NCBI GenBank assembly: GCA_020744225.1
Contig: JAGMWG010000008.1
Span: 868,001-932,000, forward strand
Length of the DNA: 64,000 nucleotides
Direction: 5' to 3'
DNA from: Paraphoma chrysanthemicola
Lineage: Eukaryota; Ascomycota; Dothideomycetes; Pleosporales; Phaeosphaeriaceae
A program made the position numbers and the translations under genes. How positions within the stretch are numbered: position 1 is the stretch's first letter; each line of letters begins with the position of its first letter. The notes under the pieces were generated by a model. That model ran no database searches. It worked only from the letters and a program-made list of their open reading frames with translations, and was not told the DNA's origin. This document shows positions 1 through 10,255 of this stretch, piece by piece.

Positions 1-448
1 TGTGGGCAAGGGCAAGGCAAAGGCTGCTTGTTGAGTGGAATGCGATGCGCGAAGAGCGCAAGTGCCAGTGCAGAATTACCAGCGGGCGTAACCAGGCGTT
101 TGAAAATTGCTTGTCCAATTGTAGATACCCATCTTGAATTTATCATTATCCACTTGCGGCAACTTAATGCGTACTGCCGTGCAATCAAAACAGCGTAGGG
201 AGCAGCCTTCATTGTAATTATCTTGTGAGCCGTTCATCTCCAGCTCACGAGCGCTGTTCACCGACGGACAAGATGCGTATCACACGCGGGATGAATCCGC
301 GCTAGCAACCCTATGCTCGTTATCGGCGCGTCTCCCCACTCACTGGGCGCATGTCATGCCACAACACGACTAGTCACGCTCCTGATGCCGAACTTCTTCT
401 GATCCCTCCAAACATGTCACGTTCTCTTCTCCTCTCCTCAACTTCACA
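1..448. other. Upstream spacer, no supported gene
   Basis: No ORF here resembles a protein I recognise. A 61-codon ORF on the minus strand (76-261) has no supporting context. The right part is presumably the promoter and 5' leader of the amidohydrolase gene that starts at 449. Confidence 0.5.
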
Positions 449-2024
449 ATGGCGCTTCCAGCCAGCAGATTTGTGTCTGCACTTCGGATTGCGGGTCGAC
501 GGTACCCCGCCTTGAAAGTGGGAGCGGCATGTCGAAGTGGCTTCAGATGTGAGCAAGCTCGAGGATTCGCGACTAGTCCAAAATGGCAGATCAGGACGAA
601 GGAGATGAATGAGGATAATCTCAAAGATCTAAAGGTTAATCAAGGAAGATTGATGGAGGATATCCATTATACTTGCCAATGGGGCACGGGTGAACGATGG
701 GGCGAGTATGTAGCCCTGGATAATGTAAGAGCACGATGCTAACGAGAGCAGTGCGCCATCAGAGACCGGAATGTCTCGCCTCGCCCTCTCTGATGCCGAC
801 AAGTCTGCGCGCGATTGGTTCGTCTCCACCACTGAAGCTCTGGGCTGCAAAGTCACTGTAGATGCAATGGGCAACATATTTGCTGTCCGCCCTGGACTTC
901 GGAATGACAAGCCTCCCACCTTCGTAGGCAGCCATCTTGACACGCAGCCTACAGGTGGACGATACGATGGCATCCTAGGCGTCACGGCGGGCGTGGAGAT
1001 GCTACGAGTCCTTGCCGATAATTGGACAGAAACCGAGTATCCAGTTGGCGTCATCAATTGGACGAACGAGGAGGGCGCGCGGTTTCCTAAGTCAATGATC
1101 TCGTCTGGTGTGTGGGCAGGCGATGTCCCCGTAGAGACAGCACACAACCTCCGGGAAGTGCATCCAGGCACGGCAACAATGGCAGAAGAGCTCAAGAGAA
1201 TTGGATACCTAGGGACGACACCAGCAAGCCACGAAGCGAATCCAATGGCTGCGCACTTTGAGTTACATATAGAGCAGGGACCACTTCTGGAGATGTCGAA
1301 TAAGAAGATCGGCGTGGTCACTGGTGTGCAGGCATACAAGTGGTTAACCGTCAACGTAAAAGGACGAGACTCTCACACCGGAACAACGGATCTCAAATCC
1401 CGTGCAGACGCTCTCTTGACAGCGTCCAAGATGATCTTACATTCGCATCGTCTCGCGACTGCCAATTGCGCTCTGGTGTCAACAGGTATCTTGAACCTCA
1501 AGCCCGGATCGACCAACACCGTCCCAGGCTCAGTGACTTTCAGCCTTGACATCCGCTCGCCTAAGGACTCAACTGTCGCCAAAATCAAGGAAGTCATCCT
1601 CCAAGACTTTCCCAAGATCGCAGCAGGAGAAGACGTGCTCGACTCAAACCTTGGTTGTACAGGTGGCTTGCCTTTGGAAGTCGAGATTGTAGAAGACTTC
1701 AACTCACCCGCGACTACGTTTCACACAGATTGCATCACGTCTGTTCGACAGTCTGCACACCATATCCTTGGCCCAAATAGCCACAATCTGATCATGGAGA
1801 TGACATCTGGTGCCGGGCACGATAGCGTATATGCGAGCAAGCATTGCCCAACTAGTATGATATTCGTACCTTGTCGAGAAGGCGTGAGCCACAACCCACG
1901 AGAGTTCTGTAAAGAGGAGGACTGTGCACTTGGCGCTCAGGTTCTGTTGCAGAGTGTGGTGAGGTTCGATCGCATGAGGGATGAGAGGAGGGTTAGTTGG
2001 AAGCAGGAGCCTTATACACTCTAA
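449..2024 (+). CDS. M20-family amidohydrolase (N-carbamoyl-L-amino acid hydrolase / allantoate amidohydrolase-like)
   Basis: Two exons, 449-705 and 752-2024, joined across a 46-nt intron (donor GTATGT, branch GCTAAC, acceptor GCAG), give 509 aa. The family is a set of zinc amidohydrolases that cleave N-carbamoyl groups from amino acids, beta-ureidopropionate or allantoate, in pyrimidine or purine breakdown. Visible metal-site motifs are GSHLDTQPTGGRYDG, the NEEG motif (NWTNEEGARF), HIEQGP and, near the C-terminus, TSGAGHDSVY. These fit the dinuclear-metal M20 peptidase fold with its inserted dimerisation domain. The N-terminal 40 residues are rich in Arg, Ala and Ser with few acidic residues, so mitochondrial import is possible. 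The splice restores the expected RWG-acidic-TGMSRLALSDADK block, which supports the model. The exact substrate cannot be told from the sequence. Confidence 0.9.
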
Positions 2025-2091
2025 ACCTAGCAATGAATATTCAGACTACATGCACCAGTTCGTGTGGAAACATGTATCGCGATTAAGGACT

Positions 2092-2733
2092 CTAAGTACA
2101 CGTCTTCCACTTCACAGTCCGTACCGACCCATCAATCGAATGTCCTCTGAATCTCCTTGGCACTTCCCTGCCCAACTCTGTCTCAAGATCCGAATAAAAT
2201 GAATCATCACTGTCCGCACCGTAACCTTCTTGCCCTTCAATCCACGGGGCCCTCCAAGTCGCCCTCACCTGTCGTAATTCCATTGGTCTTCTCCCAAACT
2301 CCGCGCGATTTCTCTCCAGTACTATCCTGACGACCTCATCTGTTTCAGCCTCCTTGACAGCATCGGCTAACTTCTTCTTCTCGTTCTCGTTCTCGTCCTC
2401 TTTGACATCCACCTTTTGCATCCGCAAGCGCACCTCAATGGGCGTGATGTGGCTTCTCGGCGTAAGAATGATATCTACACCGTCAATCACTTCCCGATAC
2501 ATGTACAGTGCATAGTCGCGGGTCAAGAAATCACCATTATCGTTGTGTGTGATGAAGCGCTTGTGTTCGACCAGAGCTTCCGAAGCCAACTCAATCGTCG
2601 CGTGAGCGGAGAGAACGATGGGGTCCTCACTGGTGTAGGTGTAGCCGCGGCTGTGGTTGGGAAGACGTTGGTAATTCGTTCAAAGGATAATATAGGCATG
2701 GTTGGGATGCGGGTTGGATTCTGTGGTGGGCAT
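2092..2733 (-). pseudogene. Hypothetical protein gene with an in-frame TGA near its start
   Basis: A protein-like frame runs on the minus strand from an ATG at 2731-2733 to the stop at 2092, but codon 18 is TGA (2680-2682). After the TGA the frame is open for about 195 codons. It encodes a charged protein with a DENENEKKK stretch (the GTTCTC repeat near 2385) and an acidic Asp/Ser patch (GADSDDSFYSDLETELG). I do not recognise the family. No canonical donor lies between the ATG and the TGA. Alternatively the true start lies in an upstream exon spliced to an acceptor after the TGA, for example CCACAG just downstream of it, and the gene is intact. No ATG occurs between the TGA and the tyrosine-rich LYMYREV region. 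Confidence 0.45.
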
Positions 2734-3136
2734 TGTTGATGCAGTAAATATGAGAGGTGGAAATGTAAGGAGAACTTGATTTATCTATTTTGTGAGGTCT
2801 TGGATGTTTGCTCTGTCTGAGACAAATGATTGTCCTTTTGTCTTGCCATTGTACCTGAGATCTGAGAAGCTGCCACGCACCTATTTCGTTGGATGCTTCT
2901 ACTGGCCACTGAGTATTTCGCTCGCCGCCTGTTTCAGCGCCACATTCTCTCTTCGCATCCTCAATGTGACAGCTGCTCATCGCGATGCTATGGTAGTCTC
3001 CATTTACTTCTCCGTATGCCTCCGTCGATTGACCAACCCCGGAAGGCACGAGGCACCACAGAGACCCCTCTCTCATCACACGGAAAAGTTATCGGCTCCA
3101 TGTCTATCTCCACAACCCGAGATACTTTCCTGTTGC

Positions 3137-3655
3137 TCAACGGTCTAACATGTCGAACTTCAGTACCGTGCCACCGCTATGCTCATCCTCGCTACTTCGT
3201 GGCTTCCTGCTCTGTATGTTGACCTCCTCCTCGACTTCTTGTATCTTGAACTGGACAACAGTCACCAATGCGTCATCTAAATTATGGATGAGGTCGATCT
3301 TGCACTCTTTTTCATATCCAGCTGCACGTTGCGGACCGCATATTGGCGGCGCATGTCGGTGATTGCTTTGATTCCGTTGCCTAGCGCTTGTAGTGCGCAA
3401 GCGAAAGAGGGCGGTGTACGGATGGCTTCGGGTTTCGATACAGCGTGGATGCGGTCGGGGTATTTGGCCGTGCGTTGAATGCTGTGGCGCAGAAGGACCC
3501 ATGATGTTGATGGTAGGGTGGTAGTCATCGGTGTTGGGGGGAGGGACGATGTGCGATTCGAGTGGGGGAAGGGGTGAGCGAGTGGTAGGACGCGTAGGAC
3601 GCGTGGTGAACACGCTCATGTCTGTGTATATGCAGGATGGTTTGTTGCAGCACAC
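3137..3655 (-). pseudogene. Frameshifted hypothetical gene relic
   Basis: Two different minus-strand frames look protein-like and complement each other. The frame over about 3528-3310 reads HAVSKPEAIRTPPSFACALQ, then DMRRQYAVRNVQLDMKK. The frame over about 3320-3137 continues with ECKIDLIHNLDDALVTVVQF and an acidic EVEEEVN segment to a stop. The switch falls at an A-run near 3310. No GT-AG intron joins the frames, so a one-base indel is the simplest reading. A third frame may supply the Thr/Pro-rich N-terminus (MSVFTTRPTRPTTRS). I do not recognise the protein. It could be a decayed gene or an assembly error in the homopolymer. Confidence 0.35.
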
Positions 3656-3659
3656 TGTG

Positions 3660-5565
3660 AGTGACTGCCATTGTTGGGCATCCTGAAGGTGTTTCTTCTA
3701 ATGAGGTTTGCCAACGACATAGATGTCTTTGTTGCTGTACATCTCCGGGTGTCCCGCCCAAAAAAGAGTGAATGCAAACGATCAGCGGCTTTGTCAGAAG
3801 TCAATATCTAGCGTAAACAGAATATGCGGGCGTCAGTGATACTTACATCAATTGCATGAGTTTGTTTCTTTCTCAGGTTATGCTTGCCTGCACACACCCA
3901 AGCGTCACATCCTCGCACTGCTCGTACGAGCCTACTCTGCGCGTCATGACTCGTTCCTTTCTGGAAAGATGCCATGACAACGGCAGTGTTTCACAGATAC
4001 GGGATATCGAGACACCTCCACAGTACCCACCGATCCTCAGGCATGGTGCGAAATCATCTGCCGGTAGACCAACAGCACGAGGTGCATCGGCGAGGCGCCT
4101 CCCTAGTCCGCAAGACATAGGCTTGCTGTGTAGAGGGCTACGTGAAAGTCACCAGTCTACTGCGCCTTTGCGCGTACGTACCGCCTCCATTGAGAGCGCA
4201 CTAGTAAGCTATACGTCAAGCGGGACTGATTTGAGTAGTAGACGCAATGGCCCCATCGGGCGCATCCAGACCAAGGGTGTCTTTCACTCCAGGGCCGTGC
4301 CCGAATGCACAATGCTGCAAATTGCCGAATGTGGAGATGCACCAAGATCTTGTCCTATGGCTGGACGTCTGGAGGAGGCGCAATTGGGAACGAACAGTCG
4401 TGGAGTAAGAAGCGCCTCCGCAAACGCTAACAAACGGACTCTTTCGTAACCAGTTCGCTTTACTGAGTTTGACTTCAAAATGTGCACTCGACAAAGCCAA
4501 GCAGGAGCATAACTGTGAGCCAAGAATGTATGGGTATGCCCTGTCTCATATTAAGGCGCAACTCAGAATCAGCCTCAAGAGCAAATGGGACGAGGCCTTC
4601 TTTACGGTCACGTTCGTCCCTTTACCACGTGTACCAACATACGTCTAGTTGGCCGGAGTCTTTGTGGCATATGCCCCACGGCATAAAGCGGAAGCCAGGT
4701 TGAAGCGACCGTAAAGATGGCTTCGATTACAGTCTCGATCGTTAAATCTTTCGAAGCAGTGACAAGGCTGGGTATTTCGTGGCGCCGTGCGACAATTTGA
4801 GTGGAATGGCACCGAGTTTCCCCTTCAACCTTACAGTCCGTCTGTAACGTCCGTAGGGAGGACAGACAAGCATGTGCATCACGAGCGGACCGATTATGGT
4901 GTTCATCTCTATTGTCATTGTCTACGGTGACCGAATTAGTGGGCCATGGCTAAACATCTTTCGCACGCGCCACAGTCAGCCCCTGTGGGGCTTTGCGGGG
5001 TAGCACGGGGTAGTGCATTTCTCCACGCTCGGACAGCGGATCCCTCTCGAGATGCGACGAGCGACGCCCTGCAGCTTATGGGAAGTTGAAGGTCCATCTC
5101 GGCCATTTGAAAACTTCCTCTGATCCAAATACAATATCTTACTGTATGCTGAGATGCATATTGATGAGGAATTAGCCTATGCATCTGCTGCATGAAATGC
5201 AACCACGACCCAGGAACTGTGCCAGGCGAGCACATGCACGGGCGTAGGCGAGTAATATTGACCGGGGCTTCTCCAATCTCGACCTGCCAAACACGCAATA
5301 TTTGCCGGCTCTGTGGGGCCAAAGATTAGAAGATGGCCGTGCGGAGGAGGGCACAGATCCAATTCCTGGGTTTCAACGTGCAAGCAGCGTATGGCAACGT
5401 GCCCATTGGATGCTCTGTGCTTGTCTGTTTGGAGAGGTCGATCTTTAAAGTTCGCGTTGTCGCACCTGGCTTCCGGGTCTTTCATCCCGTACCTGACCTT
5501 CTTAAGTCAACTTCATCACACTACTCTTTCATCGAACGCCATTTATCCGTCAGTGTAACGCCACC
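3660..5565. other. 1.9-kb spacer, no supported gene
   Basis: ORFs of up to 197 codons occur on both strands (for example 3856-4449), but they lack an ATG start, recognisable motifs or splice-supported extensions, and opposite strands are equally open. I see nothing coding. The right end carries the promoter of the MFS gene. Confidence 0.5.
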
Positions 5566-7382
5566 ATGGGTTTCCTCGGTATACTCGAGGACCACAAGCT
5601 TCCGCACGTTCCAGCTACTGTCATCCTCAGCGAGGAACAGCATGTCACGAATGAGGCAACAGTGGGTTTGAAGCGTGGAACTGGCAAAGATGCAGACATC
5701 ATCCTCATTCCACAGCCGTAAGTCGAGTCTGTGTTTCCCTCCTCAGCCGCCTTTAGCTTGATCGTCCTTCAACCTCTTCTACACTGCTGTATAGTCGGCT
5801 AACATGAATGTAGATCGGAGGACCCAAATGATCCGCTGAATTGGTCGAAGACGAAGAAATGGGTCATCATGGCCATTGTCTCATTTGGCTCTGTGCTCTA
5901 TGCCGCTGTTCTCTCGCCTCTGTTGTCGCCGGCTTTAGTCATCATCGCTATGGACTTTGGCAAGGACGTTTCCGACATCACCGTCATATCAGGTTACATG
6001 CTTCTCGTCACGGGGGGGATGGGGCCTTTGGTCAGTGCAGCTGCTCGGAAATGGGGAAAACGACCCCAGCTCCTCTTGGCAGCTGCTTTTGGGGTACTCG
6101 GCACCGTCATTGTAAGTGCTGACTACAGCTTTGAGGCACTCTTAGCTGGGCGCATCATCCAGGGTGGATCAGTGTAAGTTTTCTTGCGTTCTCACACAGA
6201 AAATTCGACTCACGCGACGTTAGCTCGGCGTTTGAATCCCTCGTCGTGTCAATGATTGGAGACTTGTTCTTCGTTCACGAGCGAGGTGGCTTCATGACCC
6301 TGATCCAGTTCATCCTCGGCGCTGCATCGAATGGCTCCGCCGTCATTGTCGGTCCAATCACGACAAATCTTGGCTGGCGATACTTGTTCCACATGCTCAT
6401 ACCCTTCACCGTCTTGGAGTTGCTTCTGCTGTTCTTCTTTGTGCCCGAGACATCCTACATTCGCGACCACCGATACGACATCGACGAGCTTTCTCAGGAC
6501 AATCTGCAGGATCTTGCCGCTGTCGAGAGACGCCATGCCGCTGCTGAGAAAGGAAGTCAGGATGACATGGTCAAATTGGAGACTACGACCACTTCTCCAC
6601 CAGGTCTGCGACCAAAGAAGACGTTCGTGCAAGAGTTGGCCATCTTTACTGGGACCTATAGTAACGACAACCTCTTACAGCTCACCATAGCTCCATTTGC
6701 AGTTTGCATGAACCTGGCTGTACTTTGGATGGTCATCGTCACCGGCGGCCTGACGGCATTCTTTGTCGCGCAGTCATACGATATGGCACAGATCTTCATG
6801 GCGCCACCATACCTTCTGTCGGCCGCTGGTGTTGGCTACCTGTCCGTTGGCCCCTTCCTCGGTGGCCTGCTTGGCTCCATTCTCCTTGGCGCCACACTTG
6901 ATCCAGTCAGCACATGGTGTGCAAAGAAAAACAAGGGTATCTATGAGCCTGAGTATCGCCTCTTAGGCATGATCCCATCTTTCACAATCGTTATCGGCCT
7001 ATGTCTTTTTGGCTACTTCGCTGAGCAGGGATCCTCCTTCTACCTTACCGCATTCTTCCATGGCATGGACCTCTTCGGCATTGTGACTGCTTGCATTTCC
7101 GCATCTGCCTACATCTTGGATGCATACCGCGACATCAGTGCCGAGATCTTCATTATCAACATGGTATTGAAGAACTTCTTGTTCTACGGATTCTCGTATT
7201 TTGTCAATGATTGGACGGCAAGGGCAGGTCCTGCTATTGTGTTCTACGTGTTCGGAGCGATAGCCGGAGGCATGATCATCACGGCACCCATCTTCTTCTT
7301 CTGGGGTAAGAGGTACAGGAGCTACTGGAGCAGGCATAATTTGCTCGAGAAGTGGGGTATCAGAACGCATTCCGAATTTTGA
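5566..7382 (+). CDS. MFS transporter (DHA1 / HOL1-like)
   Basis: Three exons, 5566-5717, 5814-6173 and 6224-7382, give 556 aa. The start has a good context (GCCACCATGG). Introns of 96 and 50 nt have GTAAGT donors and TAG acceptors. The cytosolic N-terminus ends in the diagnostic block PSEDPNDPLNWSKTKKW, after which the transmembrane helices begin. The motif-A-like loop AARKWGKRPQLLL and the GRIIQGG segment are present. A hydrophilic central loop (about residues 300-360, with RRHAAAEKGSQDDM) separates the two six-helix halves. Such proton antiporters sit in the plasma membrane and export drugs, polyamines or small organic solutes. The substrate is not deducible. No biosynthetic genes adjoin it. 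Confidence 0.92.
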
Positions 7383-10255
7383 GATGAAGATTGTCTACGT
7401 CCTGTTGATAATAAATTGATAACGATTTGAGTGGCCGTTCATGGCCATAACCCACTTTCATCCTTCACAATCTGCTGCATACAAGCTGACTGCATGGTGA
7501 ATGACAACGGTACCCTGCGAAGTGCTCAATGCCGGGACTTGCGGGAGAAGGGAACAATCTTGTCACCATTTCTAGTTCTTGGGCATCTAGTGTACAATCT
7601 ATCTTTGGCTTTCTCGGACACTAAGGTATCTGGCAGCAGCGATGTAGCGCAGAAGCGAGTACTATGTTCGGTTCCAATAGCCTATTCGCTCTCTATACTG
7701 AAGTATCGACACGATGTAGGGTTGATACGCGGTTGCCCAATAATAACCACCCAAGTCTGCAATATCATTCTGAACTATTTCCCCCAATTCCCGCTGGAGG
7801 GAGAGATCAAGCACGATCGGAGGACAATTTCTGTTTTGGCCAGATATTGATCCAGGACAATGGTTATATATTAACTTTACATAGGCGAGCTCGTTACACA
7901 GCATCGGATCAACGCGACATTCCAATATGATTGGGCGGATGTTTCGAAACGTTACATGCATGTCAGACACCACGCCGTAGCGTACACTACTTTCGTGCAC
8001 CCCGAACAGGCGTAAGTCGCAAGGTGCTCTCTGTCTTGAGGTCAAACATAGCGATCGGTAGGAACTCTGCAAAGTCATCGCTGTCAACAGTGATAATCGT
8101 CAAAACAGGGGAAAGGAGGTTCGGCACTTGACAAAATCTCACTCCTGCCTATACAGGCACAACCATGATGAAATAGGAACAACAGCGTCAACTGGGTCTC
8201 TACCACGGCGCTTCGAGAAGCTGTCACAGTCCCGAAAAGGTCAGCCACGCGCTCGGCTAGTGTTCTTGCCCACGTCGCTTGCACTGCATTTTGAGGTGGG
8301 CGTCTCCAGGCCCTTCGAGACGCCCACGCATTTTCCAAGCGCTACCCAGCGTGCCGGGCACACGTCGCTTAATTCATTGCACTGCTCTGGTTCAATTAGA
8401 GTTGCAGCCACAAGGGCGTAATTCAGCGCGTAATAGCACTTCGGAGAATGAGCTTTGTGCCTGATCTTCCGGCAGTTTGGCGCAGGTGCAAGAGATCGTA
8501 GGGCTGGCGGTTACGCAAGTTGACGTCTGGGGCGGGTCTCGAAAAGGGTCGATGGGCGCCTACTGGTTGCTGGGAGATGGAGGGATTGTTTATGTGTTTG
8601 TGATAACGGACAGCGATGGGGATGTGATGATTGAGGTGATGGGGTTGATGATACAGACATCAGGGATGTTGGTGTGAACACAGTGCATGTATGCAACCTG
8701 AGATGAGCTTCCATCTTCTGTTACACCTCAAGGCAGGTACAATGTATCGTGCCCGATCTGCGAGACGACCTGAGTTAGCCACAGAGTGGCGATGACGAGC
8801 GGAAGGGAGGACCGAGCCTCACGATGCCATGCTTGCTTAGATCGATGACGCCTTACCACATCTGTCTACTTTTGTGATTTTGAAGCATCCGGATTCGATG
8901 AATTTGCTGTATTTCGACAAAAGTCAAGTTGAAGGAAGCTTCAGAGCCAACCAGCACTGACCATGCACGGTCGGTGGGCCATCGAAGCTTGATATTGCGC
9001 TAGTATAATTTTGGATGGTCAGCGCTACGAGAGTGCGTATCAGCCAGTCGTTGCATTCCGTCTGCATCCCACCCCGCTCCACATCTTGCTCTTCCCACGC
9101 ATCGCTGCACGACCCGGCAGCCAGTGCAACATCAAACGATTCTCTCATTCGTCCATTCCCCAAGTCATGCGAACTCGGCCAGCCGTATCTTGAGGACCAC
9201 GGCTCCCGAAAGCAAGGACCCTGGGGCTTGTGATTCGATTGCGAGCCCACGAGGTGGCTTTCTCTGTCGGGTCTTGGGGTCTCGTCTAGACCCTCATCAG
9301 AGTAGGTCGACAGCAGAATTTGCGCTGTCTCACAGGCGTTCGAACTGCCTCGTCTCACATCAGATGGAGACGCTCCTAAATGAAGAGGTTGGGTACTTGA
9401 TGTCGTGCAACATGCGAGAAGGCCGCCCTTCATCAAGAGCACGTCAGATATGGGCAACGGATGGGAGCGAAATCCCGCTGCAACCGACGACGCCTCCCGC
9501 TTGAATGCGCGGCGATCTAGGCTGTCTGCTCCAACCTCATTGGCGACGGTTGCTGTCCCTCCAGTCACGGCGCTGGGCCTGCATGAAAGGCAGCGCCGCG
9601 ACGCTCGCGCAGCCACCGATGGATTCGAGTGTCAATGCAGCCCCCGACGTGATAGTGCTTAGGGTTCGTCACTTCCCTATCCGGTCCCCTGCTCGACCTC
9701 GCTATCACATCTTGGCCCAATAGCGTGGGTAGTGGTGAGCGGTAGAATATCACTTACCATTTGCTGCTCGAATACGGACCCTGATCCCTGCGTGTGACCC
9801 ATCGTCTACCTCGCGCAAGGAACATAAGGAACAGTCCGGCTGCTGCTCACGCACGGTATCTGATCCGTCACGACCCACCGTGCCACTTCCACATCCTTCT
9901 TGTTTGACCTCTGCGTCAGTATTGTTATCGGACATCATTATCGCCGCGCAAAAGAGGTGGATATCGCGCATCGCTACACGACAATCTGGGGCGCCGCCAT
10001 CCGTGCCACAGCACAACAACGACGCCGGAAGAAATCACCTTCGTCCGCACACCGCATATCCACAAAACTACGAGGATCCACAATTGTATCCATGTAAAAT
10101 TGAGGTTCCGAATGTCCTTTAAGCAGGCCCTGCCCCATTCTCCAGATCTACTCGCATAGGACGCCTCGACGTTGTGGTCCCAGCTTCTGCTGGTGGAAGT
10201 ATTCCACGACCCGACAGTACAATCATCTTGCGACAAACGACCTCAGCATTCAACA
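7383..10255. other. 2.9-kb spacer, no supported gene
   Basis: This is the largest gap in the window. Several ORFs of 60-230 codons overlap on both strands, none with motifs or convincing splice structure. It contains a perfect hairpin at 8296-8327, listed separately. An unrecognised non-coding RNA is possible but not supported. Confidence 0.5.
8296..8327. repeat. Perfect 11-bp inverted repeat
   Basis: GTGGGCGTCTC (8296-8306) is followed by a 10-nt spacer and its exact reverse complement GAGACGCCCAC (8317-8327). The stem is GC-rich and lies in intergenic DNA more than 900 bp from the MFS stop and about 1.9 kb before the ferric reductase start. Its function is unknown. Confidence 0.8.

Noticed and set aside
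3856..4449. 197-codon plus-strand ORF
   Set aside because: No ATG at its start, no motifs, overlapped by open frames on the other strand.
8924..9616. 230-codon minus-strand ORF
   Set aside because: Low-complexity Ser/Arg composition, no ATG-supported start, no domain; it looks like chance in GC-balanced DNA.
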